Shown here one piece after another: positions 25,072 through 34,643 of a stretch of 64,000 nucleotides of DNA. A program made the translations under genes and the position numbers. The notes under the pieces were generated by a model, which did not search any database, had not been told where the DNA came from, and saw only the letters and a program-made list of their open reading frames with translations. Numbering within the stretch: the stretch's first letter is position 1; every line of letters begins with the position of its first letter. Origin of the DNA: Methylobacterium thuringiense (GTDB lineage: Bacteria > Pseudomonadota > Alphaproteobacteria > Rhizobiales > Beijerinckiaceae); contig NZ_BPRA01000009.1 in NCBI RefSeq assembly GCF_022179645.1, forward strand, positions 176,074 through 240,073. The letters are read 5' to 3'.

Positions 25072-25510
25072 GGCTCTAGTCAGGGGAGTCGGAGCCGTGC
25101 GTCAAGACTCGGGGCTACCGGGATCCCCGTTCCAGAGGCGTGCGGTCGTCCGAGAGGACGCGGGGCCGGCCCGCACGCCGCGATGCCGAACAGACGACAT
25201 CGCCTGGCACGGTTCACCGGACAGATCGGCTCGTCGAGCTTTCAGTAGCGAACAACGTCCGAAAACTATTGATACGAATGTTTTCGCTCGAAAGCAGGAG
25301 ATCACCGCCATACTGCGGCGCCGGAACAGCCAAACATAATCCAGTCCAAGAAGACCGTTCGCACACGCTCAGTCGATGCGCCGGGCAAGCGGCGTGGCGT
25401 CCGGTTATTTCAGAAAAAAGCCGGCCTTTGAAGAACGATCCGAAATCTTCGCGATGACGTGATCTGCCCGATCGCCCGCGATGGCCTCGCAGGCCCCGGC
25501 GTTCACACGC
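25072..25510. other. Intergenic region of 439 bases between ubiB and coaBC
   Basis: No gene, terminator or repeat recognised on either strand. It must hold the promoter of coaBC if that gene is transcribed separately. Centre (about 25250-25350) is lower in GC than the flanks. Confidence 0.4.
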
Positions 25511-27073
25511 TCACTTGAACGCCATCACCAGCGCCCCGAGCGCGATCGCCCACAGGGCCAGGGTCGACCAGACCGCGCGGCGCTTCTCGGCGCGGGCGAT
25601 GCGCTCCAGGGCGCGCACGTCCCGCGCGCCCTCCTCGTCGAGGCGGACCATGATGCGGCGGACGCGCTGGGCGATGTCGGGGAGGTCGGAGACGACGTCG
25701 GAGAGGGTCATGGCGGCGCGGCCGGCGCCCTCGATGCGGCCGAGCGGCCCGAGGTTGCGGGCGATCCAGGACTTCACCACCGGCTCGGCACCGGTCCACA
25801 TGTCGAGATGCGGGTCGAGCGAGCGGGCGACGCCCTCCACCACCACCATGGTCTTCTGCAGCATCACGAGTTCGGTGCGCGTGCTCATGTCGAACAGCGC
25901 GGTGACGTCGAACAGCAGGGTCAGCACCTTGGCCATCGAGATCTCGTCGGCCGGGCGCTGGTGGATCGGCTCGCCGATGGCGCGGATGGCCTGAGCGAAG
26001 TCGTCCACCGAGTGGTGGCGCGGTACGTAGCCGGCCTCGAAATGCACCTGGGCGACGCGGCGATAATCGCGGGTGATGAAGCCGAGGAGGATCTCGGCCA
26101 AAAAGCGCCGCTCGGGCAGGCCGAGCCGGCCCATGATCCCGAAATCCACCGCCGTCAGGCAGCCGTTCCGGTCCACGAACAGGTTTCCGGGATGCATGTC
26201 GGCGTGGAAGAAGCCGTCGCGGATCGCCTGGCGCAGGAAGGACTGGATCACCGAGCGCCCGAGCGCCTTGGCGTCGTGGCCCTCTTCGACGATGCGGTCC
26301 CGGTCGCTGAGCCGGATCCCGTCGATCCACTCGCTGGTGAGGATGTTGCGGGAGGTCAGCTCCCATTCCGGGCGCGGCACCCGGAAGTCGTCGTCGCCCT
26401 TCGTGTTCTCGGCGAGCTCGGACATGGCGGCGGCCTCGAGCCGCAGGTCCATCTCCATCATCACCGAGCGGGCCAGCGTCTCGACCACCTCGCGCGGGCG
26501 CAGGCGCTCGGCCTCGGGCCAGAGGGCGTGGACGATGCCCGCCATGAAGCGCATGGCCTGGAGCTCGCGGGCGAACTGCGTCCGCACGCCCGGCCGCATC
26601 ACCTTCACCGCGAGCGCCCGCAGGGTGCCGTCGGCGTCCAGCACCTGTGCCTTGTGCACCTGCGCGATCGAGGCCGCGGCCACCGGCTCGCTGAAGGTGG
26701 CGAACAGCGCACCGATCGGCTTGCCGAGATCCTGCTCGATGGCGCGGATGGCGACGCCTTGCGGGAACGGCGGCACCCGGTCCTGCAGGCGCTCCAGATC
26801 GCGCGCGGCGGCCATGCCGACGATGTCGGGGCGGGTCGCCAGGAACTGCCCGAACTTGACGTAGGACGGCCCGAGCCGGGTCAGCGCCCGCTCCAGGGGA
26901 CTCGCCCCGGCATGCTCGGCGACGCCCCGCCGCTCCAGCGAGCGCCCGACCTTCAGCGCGAGCCGCAGATGCGGCGGCAGCTCCGCCGTATCGATCAGCG
27001 CGAGCCCGCCCTCCCGCGCCAGCACGAAGCCGACATGCGCGCCGCGGACGAAGTGGAAGAGGGCGCCTAGCAA
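25511..27073 (-). CDS. ubiB: Ubiquinone biosynthesis atypical kinase/ATPase UbiB
   Basis: A 520-aa protein of the ABC1/ADCK/UbiB family, needed for ubiquinone synthesis. Family marks: the KxGQ segment (YVKFGQFLATRPD), an Ala-rich loop (PVAAASIAQVHKA), the catalytic-loop type ADMHPGNLF and DFGIMG. The C-terminus has one or two hydrophobic helices (AVWSTLALWAIALGALVMAF). The start is most likely the TTG at 27073, which gives the normal N-terminus with GGGG upstream. The longer frame to 27190 translates a REP repeat and is not credible. It lies downstream of ubiE on the same strand. Confidence 0.93.
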   Translation of the reverse strand: MLGALFHFVRGAHVGFVLAREGGLALIDTAELPPHLRLALKVGRSLERRGVAEHAGASPLERALTRLGPSYVKFGQFLATRPDIVGMAAARDLERLQDRVPPFPQGVAIRAIEQDLGKPIGALFATFSEPVAAASIAQVHKAQVLDADGTLRALAVKVMRPGVRTQFARELQAMRFMAGIVHALWPEAERLRPREVVETLARSVMMEMDLRLEAAAMSELAENTKGDDDFRVPRPEWELTSRNILTSEWIDGIRLSDRDRIVEEGHDAKALGRSVIQSFLRQAIRDGFFHADMHPGNLFVDRNGCLTAVDFGIMGRLGLPERRFLAEILLGFITRDYRRVAQVHFEAGYVPRHHSVDDFAQAIRAIGEPIHQRPADEISMAKVLTLLFDVTALFDMSTRTELVMLQKTMVVVEGVARSLDPHLDMWTGAEPVVKSWIARNLGPLGRIEGAGRAAMTLSDVVSDLPDIAQRVRRIMVRLDEEGARDVRALERIARAEKRRAVWSTLALWAIALGALVMAFK

Positions 27074-27127
27074 AGCGGAACAGCCCCAAACGTGACCGGC
27101 ACAGCAGTGCAGCTCAGTGCGAGCTTC

Positions 27128-27236
27128 TCCTCCCCCCTGTGGGGAGGAGGTAGGAGGTGGGGGTGGTTTCGCCTGCCGGGACGCAGGCAAGCGGAGCCAC
27201 CCCCACCCTCAATCCCTCCCCACAAGGGGGAGGGAA
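27128..27236. repeat. REP-like composite palindrome (ccctccccacaaggggg family), copy 1
   Basis: Outer arms are tcctcccccctgtggggagg and cctccccacaagggggaggg, with inner arms ggtgggggtgg and ccacccccacc around a G+C centre. It sits between ubiE and ubiB. The same composite occurs at 30628-30736 and 52254-52371, and a half copy at 33712-33745. Confidence 0.85.
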
Positions 27237-27273
27237 GCGCATCGTCGCAAAACCTAGGCAGGGAGCCAGCCAC

Positions 27274-28050
27274 TCAAGCCACCTTCCAGCCGGAGTGGAT
27301 CGCCACGATCCCCCCCGACAGCACCCGGTGCGTCACCCGCGAAAACCCGGCCTCCTCGATCATCGCCGCGAAACGCCCGGGGGAGGGGAATTTGCGGATG
27401 GATTCGACGAGGTAGCGGTAGGATTCGCGGTCGCCGGCCACGCGCTCGCCGATGCGCGGGATCACGTGGAAGGAATAGGCGTCGTAGATCTTTTCCAGGA
27501 TCGGCAGATCGACCCGCGAGAATTCGAGGCAGAGGAAGCGCCCGCCCGGTTTCAGCACGCGAAACGCCTCCTTGAGCGCCACGTCGATGCGCGGCACGTT
27601 CCGGATGCCGAAGGCGATGGTGTAGGCGTCGAAGGTATTTCCCGGCAGCGGCAGGGTCTCGGCGTTGCCGGTGACGAAATCGATGCGCTCGCCATAGCGC
27701 GTGCCGGCGCGCCGATTGTCTGCCCGTTCTTGCCCCACCCGCAGCATCGCCTCGTTGATGTCGAGCACCGTCACCTGGGTCTGCGCGCCGCCGGCCTCCA
27801 GCACGCGGAAGGCGACGTCGCCGGTACCGCCGGCCACGTCGAGATGGCGGAAGGGGCGGTTCGGGCCCGGCCGCAGCATCCCGATCAGGTGGGACTTCCA
27901 GGCCCGGTGCAGCCCCCCCGACATCAGGTCGTTCATCACGTCGTAGCGCTTGGCCACCGAGCGAAACACGTCGTCGACGCGGCCCTGCTTCTCGGCGAGG
28001 CTCACGCGCTCGAAGCCGAAATCAGCCGTGCCGTCGTCTGCCGCGCTCAT
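27274..28050 (-). CDS. ubiE: Ubiquinone/menaquinone biosynthesis C-methyltransferase
   Basis: A 258-aa SAM-dependent methyltransferase that carries out the C-methylation step of ubiquinone synthesis. Motif I is [13 protein letters not shown] (about 69-81). UbiE-specific segments [16 protein letters not shown] near the N-terminus and FGIRNVP in the middle are present, and the C-terminus ends [13 protein letters not shown]. Length is normal. It is transcribed away from mutM; a parS site lies between the two starts. Confidence 0.96.
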   Translation of the reverse strand: MSAADDGTADFGFERVSLAEKQGRVDDVFRSVAKRYDVMNDLMSGGLHRAWKSHLIGMLRPGPNRPFRHLDVAGGTGDVAFRVLEAGGAQTQVTVLDINEAMLRVGQERADNRRAGTRYGERIDFVTGNAETLPLPGNTFDAYTIAFGIRNVPRIDVALKEAFRVLKPGGRFLCLEFSRVDLPILEKIYDAYSFHVIPRIGERVAGDRESYRYLVESIRKFPSPGRFAAMIEEAGFSRVTHRVLSGGIVAIHSGWKVA

Positions 28051-28152
28051 ACCGTCCCGATCCCTGCTCCCGCCCGCGCCTCATAGCGAATGCGCCGCGG
28101 AACCGCCATGTGGAGAAGCCGCGGCACACCGGTTATGACGCCACGGGTCGCA

Positions 28153-28168
28153 TGTTTCACGTGAAACA
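28153..28168. promoter_or_regulatory. parS centromere site (ParB binding)
   Basis: TGTTTCACGTGAAACA is a perfect 16-base palindrome identical to the bacterial chromosomal parS consensus. ParB loads here and spreads for origin segregation. It lies in the 148-base gap between divergent ubiE and mutM. Only one perfect copy was seen in the window. Confidence 0.93.
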
Positions 28169-28198
28169 ATTCCTACAACAAGCCTGACGATCCTATCC

Positions 28199-29098
28199 AT
28201 GCCCGAACTGCCCGAAGTCGAAACCGTGCGCCGGGGCCTCGCGCCCGCGCTGGTCGGCGCGCGTTTTTCGCGCGTGACGCTGCGGCGGCCGAACCTGCGC
28301 TTCCCCTTCCCGGAGCGCTTCGCACAGCGCCTCGAAGGCCGCACGGTCACCGACCTCGCGCGCCGGGCCAAGTACCTCACCGCGCATCTCGATTCCGGCG
28401 AGAGCCTGATCATGCATCTCGGCATGAGCGGCCGTTTCGACGTCGCCCTGCCGGACGGCCAAAATGTTTCGCCGGGCGATTTCTATCTCGACGGCGCGCT
28501 CGGCAACACGAAGCACGACCACGTCGTGATGGCTCTGAATTCGGGCGCGACCATCACCTACAACGACGTCCGCCGCTTCGGCTTCATGGATCTCGTGCCG
28601 ACCGACACGCTGGCCGCGTGCCGGCACTTCGCCGCCATGGGGATCGAACCGCTGAGCGAGGCGCTGACCGGCGCGACCATCGCAAGACTCTTCCGCCACA
28701 AGATCACGCCGCTGAAGGCCGCGCTCCTCGACCAGCGCCTGATCGCGGGCCTCGGCAACATCTACGTCTGTGAAGCCCTCCACCGCGCCCGCCTCTCGCC
28801 GCTGGCCATGGCCGGAACGCTCGCCAAGCCCGACGGCACCCCGACGGCCAAGGCCAACGCGCTGGCCAAGGCGATCCGGACGGTGCTCACCGAGGCCGTG
28901 GCGGCGGGCGGCTCGACCTTGCGGGACTATGCGCAGCCGGACGGGGCGCGGGGGTCGTTCCAGCACGGGTTCCGCGTCTACGACCGGGTCGGGCATGCCT
29001 GCGTGACGCGGGGGTGTGTTGGGCGGGTCTCGCGGATCGTGCAGTCGGGGCGATCGACGTTTTTTTGTGAGGTGTGTCAGGGGCCTGGGGGGCGCTGA
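28199..29098 (+). CDS. mutM: Formamidopyrimidine-DNA glycosylase (Fpg/MutM)
   Basis: A 299-aa base-excision-repair enzyme that removes 8-oxoguanine and formamidopyrimidines. The mature N-terminus is [13 protein letters not shown], where Pro1 and Glu2 are catalytic. The helix-two-turn-helix around [17 protein letters not shown] is present. The C-terminal zinc finger is C-x4-C...C-x2-C (HACVTRGC ... FFCEVC) with the R-x-T loop GRSTFF. Length is slightly above the usual 270-290. It is divergent from ubiE. Confidence 0.97.
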   Translation: MPELPEVETVRRGLAPALVGARFSRVTLRRPNLRFPFPERFAQRLEGRTVTDLARRAKYLTAHLDSGESLIMHLGMSGRFDVALPDGQNVSPGDFYLDGALGNTKHDHVVMALNSGATITYNDVRRFGFMDLVPTDTLAACRHFAAMGIEPLSEALTGATIARLFRHKITPLKAALLDQRLIAGLGNIYVCEALHRARLSPLAMAGTLAKPDGTPTAKANALAKAIRTVLTEAVAAGGSTLRDYAQPDGARGSFQHGFRVYDRVGHACVTRGCVGRVSRIVQSGRSTFFCEVCQGPGGR

Positions 29099-29220
29099 GC
29101 CTTTACTTTCCGAGCAGGGGCGAGGGAAGGCGGTGCATGTCGCCTGCCTGGCCACTGTGGAGATTCATGTCGTCGCATTTTATGCTACCATCCTGCGTCA
29201 TTAGCGGGAGGCGGTCGGGT

Positions 29221-29508
29221 ATGGCGACAGCCGAGAAGATCAGCATCACGATGACGCCCGACATGCTCCGCGCTGTGCGCGAGAGCGTCGAGGCGGGCGA
29301 GTACGCGTCGACCAGCGAAGTGCTGCGCGACGCGGTGCGCCTCTGGCAGCGCCAGCGCCTCGAAGACGCCGAGCGGCTGGATGCCATCCGGGCTCGCATC
29401 CGGCGCTCGCTGGACGATCCGCGGCCTTCCCTCAGCACCGAGGAAGTGAGGCAGCACATGGAGACTCTGTTCGCCAAGGCGCAGGAAGACGCTGCCAGAC
29501 GTGCATAG
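29221..29508 (+). CDS. parD: ParD-type antitoxin (ribbon-helix-helix)
   Basis: A 95-aa protein. The N-terminal ribbon-helix-helix (KISITMTPDMLRAVRESV, then S-T-S-E-V-L-R-D-A-V-R) binds DNA; the acidic, helical C-terminus would wrap the toxin. The start at 29221 has GGAGG upstream and gives the family N-terminus. Its end overlaps the toxin start by eight bases, typical of translational coupling. Such pairs repress their own promoter. Confidence 0.88.
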   Translation: MATAEKISITMTPDMLRAVRESVEAGEYASTSEVLRDAVRLWQRQRLEDAERLDAIRARIRRSLDDPRPSLSTEEVRQHMETLFAKAQEDAARRA

Positions 29509-29824
29509 GCTGGGTGTCGAATTCCAGCCGGAAGCCCGTGCCGACCTTGCCGATATCTTTCACACGGTGCTGCTTGTGAGCCAGCACAACGCAACGGCGG
29601 AAAACTTCATCCGGCGGATCATTACACGGTGCGAGCGCATCGGCGACGCGCCTCGAAGCGGGCGATCCCGTGACGATCTGAAGCCGGGCCTGCGCATGGT
29701 ACCGTTCGAGCATTCGGCGGTGATCGCCTACACGATCGACGAAACGCGCGTGCTCATCACGAACATCTTCCACGGGGGCCGAGACTACGAAGCCCTCTAC
29801 CGCGAGCACGACGACACCGACTGA
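29501..29824 (+). CDS. parE: ParE/RelE-superfamily toxin
   Basis: A 107-aa protein of the ParE fold: LGVEFQPEARADLADIF at the start, an Arg-rich middle (RIGDAPRSGRSRDDLKPGLR), and the final strands VIAYTIDETRVLITNIFHGGRDYE. ParE toxins poison DNA gyrase, whereas RelE relatives cut mRNA; the sequence favours ParE. GTG start at 29501 inside the antitoxin end. Confidence 0.87.
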   Translation: MHRLGVEFQPEARADLADIFHTVLLVSQHNATAENFIRRIITRCERIGDAPRSGRSRDDLKPGLRMVPFEHSAVIAYTIDETRVLITNIFHGGRDYEALYREHDDTD

Positions 29825-30550
29825 TCACCCATCCAACTCCGCATACCGCCGAAACACCCCATTCTCACTGAACGCCAACCGCCGCTCGCTCGCGAGATAC
29901 GCCGCCACCCGCGGCAGGCGGCCGACATTCTGCACCAGGGCCACGACCCGCGGCGTCGCCTCCAGCGTCCGCGCGGTCGCGTTCGGGAAGGCGTAGCGCA
30001 GGCCGTCGACGAGTTGGAACAGGGAGAGGTCGGCGGTGCTCAGCGCGTCGCCGACGAGGTGGCGGGCGCCGGCCGGGTTGCGGGTGAGCACGCGCTCGAA
30101 CCAGCCCAGAAACTTCGGCATCCGGTTCTCGCGAAATTCGTGCGCGCGGCGCAGGGCCTCCGGCTTCTGCTCTTCGTAAAAGAGGCCGTTCGCGACGGGG
30201 TGGTGCGTGTCGTGCGCCTCCGCGACCATGTCGGTGATCGTGAGCTGGATCTGGTGGGTCCAGATCCGGTCTGCCTCGCTGGCGCCGACGAGGCCGAGGC
30301 GGGGGCCGAGATAGAGCAGGATGTTGGCGGTCTGGCCGATGACGAGATCGCCGTCCCTGAGGAAAGGCGGAGCGAAGGGCGGACGCAGCGGTTCGGCGTC
30401 GAGCCGGTCCATCATCGCGTCGATGCCGCCGCCGTCCTCATGGGGGAGGCGGGCCACGTCGACATAGTCCGCCCCGGCCTGTTCAAGGGCGAGGCGCACG
30501 AACTCCCCGCGCCCCTGGATCATCGGCCAGTAGTGAAGCTCGTACGGCAT
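29825..30550 (-). CDS. Glutathione S-transferase family protein
   Basis: A 241-aa protein with a thioredoxin-like N-terminal domain (YELHYWPMIQGRGEFVRLALEQAG) and an all-helical C-terminal domain (about 95-225). Tyr7 may be the glutathione-activating residue. The segment GDLVIGQTANILLYLG is the G-site loop with an unusual Thr-Ala instead of Glu-Ser. It ends directly against the convergent parE gene. Substrate unknown. Confidence 0.85.
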   Translation of the reverse strand: MPYELHYWPMIQGRGEFVRLALEQAGADYVDVARLPHEDGGGIDAMMDRLDAEPLRPPFAPPFLRDGDLVIGQTANILLYLGPRLGLVGASEADRIWTHQIQLTITDMVAEAHDTHHPVANGLFYEEQKPEALRRAHEFRENRMPKFLGWFERVLTRNPAGARHLVGDALSTADLSLFQLVDGLRYAFPNATARTLEATPRVVALVQNVGRLPRVAAYLASERRLAFSENGVFRRYAELDG

Positions 30551-31026
30551 CGGGTGTCTCCTCCCGGGCTCAAGTCGGAGCGGGCGGTTCGGGTTTCATC
30601 GGCCGGGTGCGGGAGGCGCGACGCCATCCCTCCCCCTCGTGGGGAGGGGCAGGGGTAGGGGGGGCTCCGCTTGCCGCAGTCGAAGGCTGGCGGCACCGCC
30701 CCCACCGCCAACTTCTCCCCACAAGGGGGAGGAGAGTCCCGCGCCTCACGGGTCGGCCCGAGCGCCAAGCGTGACTGTGGCGGGGCCGTCACACCGCGAA
30801 ACCATCCCAGCTTTGCCCCCGGTCGCCCGCGGCCACGCCGCGATTGCGCCATAAACCGGGACCACCTCGAGCCTCGCGGTAAATGGCTGTTCCGGCAGGG
30901 ATTTAGCGCCGGACTTCAAGTTGTTCCAAGGGCGGTCGCACCACCCGGAAAAGCTTGGCCGCAAAGGGTTTTCGGCCGGTGCCGCAGGGCGCCGGACACG
31001 GGTGAAGAGCGGTTTCGGACACGGCC
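30551..31026. other. Intergenic region of 476 bases before ilvD
   Basis: Holds REP composite copy 2 (30628-30736). The rest contains no recognised gene or RNA. The last 200 bases must include the ilvD promoter and leader; no leader peptide rich in branched-chain residues was seen. Confidence 0.45.
30628..30736. repeat. REP-like composite palindrome, copy 2
   Basis: Arms ccctccccctcgtggggaggg and tctccccacaagggggagga flank inner arms of the ggtggg/ccacccc type. Same architecture as copy 1 (27128-27236). Confidence 0.85.
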
Positions 31027-32757
31027 ATGGACCTGCGGTTGAACAACAAGTCGAAGCTTCCGAGCCGTCACGTGACGGAGGGGCCGGATCGCGCGCCGCA
31101 CCGCTCGTATCTCTACGCCATGGGCCTCACCAAGGAGCAGATCCACCAGCCGCTCGTCGGCGTGGCCTCCTGCTGGAACGAGGCCGCGCCCTGCAACATC
31201 TCGCTGATGCGCCAGGCCCAGGCCGTGAAGAAGGGCGTGGCGGCCGCCAACGGCACGCCGCGCGAGTTCTGCACCATCACCGTCACCGACGGCATCGCCA
31301 TGGGCCATGCCGGCATGCGCGCCTCGCTGCCATCGCGCGAGGTCATCGCGGATTCCGTCGAGCTGACCATGCGCGGCCACGCCTACGACGCCCTCGTCGG
31401 GCTCGCCGGCTGCGACAAGTCACTGCCCGGCATGATGATGGCCATGGTGCGCCTCAACGTGCCGTCGATCTTCATCTATGGCGGTTCGATCCTGCCCGGC
31501 TCGTTCCGCGGCAAGCCGGTGACGGTGCAGGACCTGTTCGAGGCCGTCGGCAAGGTCGCCGTCGGCGACATGAGCCTCGACGACCTCGACGAGCTGGAAC
31601 AGGTCGCCTGTCCCTCCGCCGGGGCCTGCGGCGCGCAGTTCACGGCCAACACCATGGCCACCGTCTCCGAGGCGATCGGCCTGGCGCTGCCCTATTCGGC
31701 CGGCGCCCCCGCGCCCTACGAGATCCGCGACAGATTCTGCATGACCGCCGGCGAGAAGGTCATGGAGCTGCTGGCGAAGAACATCCGCCCGCGTGACATC
31801 GTCACCCGCAAGAGCCTCGAGAACGCCGCCGCAGCGGTCGCCGCCTCGGGCGGCTCGACCAACGCGGCCCTGCACCTGCCGGCGATCGCGCATGAATGCG
31901 GCATTGAATTCGACCTGTTCGACGTCGCCGAGATCTTCCGCCGCACGCCCTACATCGCCGACCTGAAGCCCGGCGGACGCTACGTCGCCAAGGACATGTT
32001 CGAGGTCGGCGGCATCCCGCTGCTGATCAAGACCCTGCTCGACCACGGCTTCATCCACGGCGACTGCATGACCGTCACCGGCCGCACCATCGCCGAGAAC
32101 ATGGAGAAGGTCGCCTGGAACCCGGACCAGGACGTGGTGCGGGCGGCCAACACGCCCCTCACGCCCACCGGCGGCGTCGTCGGCCTGCGCGGCAACCTCG
32201 CCCCCGAGGGCGCGATCGTGAAGGTCGCCGGCATGCCGCCCGAGAAGCAGGTGTTCACCGGCCCGGCCCGGGTGTTCGACGGCGAGGAGGCCTGCTTCGA
32301 GGCCGTCCAGAACCGCACCTACCAGCCCGGCGAAGTCCTGGTGATCCGCTACGAGGGTCCGAAGGGCGGCCCCGGCATGCGCGAGATGCTGTCGACCACC
32401 GCCGCCCTCTACGGCCAGGGCATGGGCGACAAGGTCGCGCTGATCACCGACGGCCGGTTCTCCGGCGCCACCCGCGGCTTCTGCGTCGGCCATGTCGGCC
32501 CCGAGGCAGCGATCGGCGGGCCGATCGGCCTCCTGAAGGATGGCGACGTCATCACCCTCGACGCGATCAAGGGCACCCTCGACGTCGCCCTGTCGGACGA
32601 AGAGTTCGCCGAGCGCCGCAAGGCCTGGACGCCGCGGACCAACTCCGCGACCTCCGGCTACCTCTGGAAATACATGCAGACCGTCGGACCCGCGGTCAGC
32701 GGCGCCGTCACCCATCCGGGTGGCGCCCAGGAGATTCAGACCTATGCGGACATCTAG
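31027..32757 (+). CDS. ilvD: Dihydroxy-acid dehydratase
   Basis: A 576-aa iron-sulfur enzyme of branched-chain amino-acid synthesis that converts dihydroxy acids to 2-oxo acids. Cluster-ligand cysteines are visible in VASCWNEAAPCN (about residue 49), GLAGCDKSLPG, and SAGACGAQFTANTM. The C-terminal domain carries ITDGRFSGATRGFCVGHV. Length fits the family. The next gene, exoR-like, may start within the last codons of ilvD. Confidence 0.97.
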   Translation: MDLRLNNKSKLPSRHVTEGPDRAPHRSYLYAMGLTKEQIHQPLVGVASCWNEAAPCNISLMRQAQAVKKGVAAANGTPREFCTITVTDGIAMGHAGMRASLPSREVIADSVELTMRGHAYDALVGLAGCDKSLPGMMMAMVRLNVPSIFIYGGSILPGSFRGKPVTVQDLFEAVGKVAVGDMSLDDLDELEQVACPSAGACGAQFTANTMATVSEAIGLALPYSAGAPAPYEIRDRFCMTAGEKVMELLAKNIRPRDIVTRKSLENAAAAVAASGGSTNAALHLPAIAHECGIEFDLFDVAEIFRRTPYIADLKPGGRYVAKDMFEVGGIPLLIKTLLDHGFIHGDCMTVTGRTIAENMEKVAWNPDQDVVRAANTPLTPTGGVVGLRGNLAPEGAIVKVAGMPPEKQVFTGPARVFDGEEACFEAVQNRTYQPGEVLVIRYEGPKGGPGMREMLSTTAALYGQGMGDKVALITDGRFSGATRGFCVGHVGPEAAIGGPIGLLKDGDVITLDAIKGTLDVALSDEEFAERRKAWTPRTNSATSGYLWKYMQTVGPAVSGAVTHPGGAQEIQTYADI

Positions 32758-33682
32758 GACTGACCCAAGCCGGCTTGCGCCGGCCGGGGCCGCTCCCGGT
32801 CGGCTCCGCGACGATTCCCCGTTCGGTCGCGCATTCTTGCGCCGAACCGGCATCCCCTTCGGCGGAGTGCGCTCCCGCCTGGCCTGCGGCCTCGCCGCCG
32901 CCGGCCTGATGTTCCTCGCCGCCTATCCGGCGGAATCCCTCGACGCGACGGCGCGCACGCCCGTCCCGGAGAAGGGCTACCGCTCGGCCAAGGACGCCCT
33001 GCGCACGGGCGTGCGCGAGTACAATGCCGGCGACAAGGAAGGCGCCGTGCGCGCCCTCGAATACGCCGCCGACCAGGGCCACACCCTCGCCCTGTGGAAG
33101 CTCGGCCGCATGTATGCGGACGGGGACGGCGTGCCGCACGACGACCTCAAGGCCTTCGAGTACTTTTCGCGGATCGCCGACGACAACGACGACGACAAGC
33201 CGGAGGCCGGCAACACCGGCGTCGCCGCCAGCGCCTTCACCGCGCTGGGCACCTACTTCCTCGATGGGATCAAGGGCACCTACGTGCGCGCGAACCCCGA
33301 GCGCGCCTACGAGATGTTCAACTACGCCGCCTCGTTCGGCGACCCCAACGCCCAGTACAACCTCGCCCGGCTCACCCTCGACGGCACCGGCACCGAGGCG
33401 GATCCGCGCAAGGCCGCGCGCTGGTTCAACCTCGCCGCCGAGAAGGGCCACAAGCCGGCGCAGGCCCTGCTCGGCGACCTGCTCTTCAACGGTGTCGGCG
33501 TGCCGCGCCAGACCGTGCGCGGCCTAACCTGGCTGGCGCTGGCCCGCGACGGTGCGCAGGGCCGATCGGACGCGTGGATCGTCGACCTCTACGACAAGGC
33601 CTGGAGCGCGGCGAGCGAAGACGACCGGGCCGAGGCGCTGGCGAAGGTGCAGTCGACGGGGTCGACGCGGCGGCGGCGCTGA
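32744..33682 (+). CDS. exoR: ExoR-like periplasmic Sel1-repeat regulator
   Basis: A protein of up to 312 aa. A signal segment (RLACGLAAAGLMFLAAYPAES) precedes a chain of Sel1-like repeats: AVRALEYAADQGHTLALWKLGRMYADGDGV-type, then AYEMFNYAASFGDPNAQYNLARL, then AARWFNLAAEKGHKPAQALLGDLLF and TVRGLTWLALA. In rhizobia ExoR is a periplasmic inhibitor of the ExoS sensor kinase and controls exopolysaccharide and motility; the matching order of repeats supports orthology. The ATG at 32744 overlaps ilvD; an in-frame GTG at 32867 just before the signal segment is an alternative start. Confidence 0.75.
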   Translation: MRTSRTDPSRLAPAGAAPGRLRDDSPFGRAFLRRTGIPFGGVRSRLACGLAAAGLMFLAAYPAESLDATARTPVPEKGYRSAKDALRTGVREYNAGDKEGAVRALEYAADQGHTLALWKLGRMYADGDGVPHDDLKAFEYFSRIADDNDDDKPEAGNTGVAASAFTALGTYFLDGIKGTYVRANPERAYEMFNYAASFGDPNAQYNLARLTLDGTGTEADPRKAARWFNLAAEKGHKPAQALLGDLLFNGVGVPRQTVRGLTWLALARDGAQGRSDAWIVDLYDKAWSAASEDDRAEALAKVQSTGSTRRRR

Positions 33683-33711
33683 GCAACCCCTCGGTATGAG
33701 GCATTGCCACC

Positions 33712-33745
33712 CCCACACCTGCCCCCTCCCCACAAGGGGGAGGGG
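33712..33745. repeat. REP-like palindrome, half copy
   Basis: ccccacacctgccccctccccacaagggggaggggaa is the right half of the composite seen at 27128, 30628 and 52254. It directly follows the exoR-like gene. Confidence 0.75.
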
Positions 33746-33856
33746 AAACGCGCTTTGGCTTCAAACGTTTATCCCGTGAAAACCGGTCTGCGACCCTGCA
33801 AGGCGCGCTAGGAAATGGAAGCGCGCGGGCCAGACTGCGCGAACGAAATCCGGTCC

Positions 33857-34546
33857 TCACCAGCCCTGGCGTTCTTGCTCCCCCGGCTTGCGCCCCTGAG
33901 GCGTGAGCGCGTCGACCACCGAGGGCAGGGCTTGGGCGAGCTGGCTCAGCAGGTCGAAGCGGTCGAGGCCGGTCTGGCGGCTGAGGGTGTCCACGGTGTC
34001 CGAGCCGAGAGCGTCGGCGAGCCGGTTCGGCTCGATCGCCCGGTTCTGGCCGTGGCCGATCCACGAACCGATCACGTCGCCGAGCCCGCCGCGCTCGAAG
34101 CCCTGGATCAGGCCGTCGAGCCCACCGCCGAGACCGCCCTGTCCGGCAACGTCCTGCTCATGGTCGAGCTGCGCATAGGGGCCGGCTCCGGGCGAGCGGT
34201 TGCCGCCATCGCCGGGACCGTCGAGCATGCCGGAGAGATCCGAGAAATCGCCGCCATCATCGCCGCCGCTCGACCGGCCGCCCTGCGGATGCCGGCCGAA
34301 GCCACCGAGATCGCCGTCGTCGCCTTGCGGGTGGTCATAGTCCTCGGGGGAGGGCGCGCGGCCCCGGCCCTGCGGCTCCGGCGAACCATGGCCACCTCCG
34401 AAGATATCGCCGAGGCCGCCGCTCGCGCCCTTGGCGAGGAGCAACATCAGCAAAGCCTTGACGATCGGCGACATCGCGCCGCCGCCGCGTCCGCCCCCGA
34501 GCACCTGTCCGACGACACCACCGATGACCTGATCGAGCAGACCCAT
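33857..34546 (-). CDS. YidB-like (DUF937) family protein
   Basis: A 229-aa protein starting MGLLDQVIGGVVGQVLGGGRGG, the YidB/DUF937 hallmark, followed by a long Gly/Asp-rich low-complexity insert (about 50-140). The conserved C-terminal segment is GLGDVIGSWIGHGQNRAIEPNRLADALG...LSQLAQALPSVVDALTPQG. The start at 34546 is supported by GGAGGA upstream. Family function is unknown. The Gly-rich insert is longer than in most relatives. Confidence 0.85.
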   Translation of the reverse strand: MGLLDQVIGGVVGQVLGGGRGGGAMSPIVKALLMLLLAKGASGGLGDIFGGGHGSPEPQGRGRAPSPEDYDHPQGDDGDLGGFGRHPQGGRSSGGDDGGDFSDLSGMLDGPGDGGNRSPGAGPYAQLDHEQDVAGQGGLGGGLDGLIQGFERGGLGDVIGSWIGHGQNRAIEPNRLADALGSDTVDTLSRQTGLDRFDLLSQLAQALPSVVDALTPQGRKPGEQERQGW

Positions 34547-34643
34547 GTTCCGTCCTCCGTCCCGCGCCGCCTCAGGCACAACGGGCAATCATCGCCGCGG
34601 TTGCCCCGATTTCGGCACGTCGGTCGCAGACGGGTCTCGCCGG

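Noticed and set aside
25072-25339. Short plus-strand frames between coaBC and ubiB
   Set aside because: No ribosome sites, Arg/Pro-rich composition, and mutual overlap in several frames indicate non-coding sequence.
27074-27190. N-terminal extension of UbiB
   Set aside because: The extra residues are a translation of a REP palindrome; the TTG at 27073 gives the normal family start.
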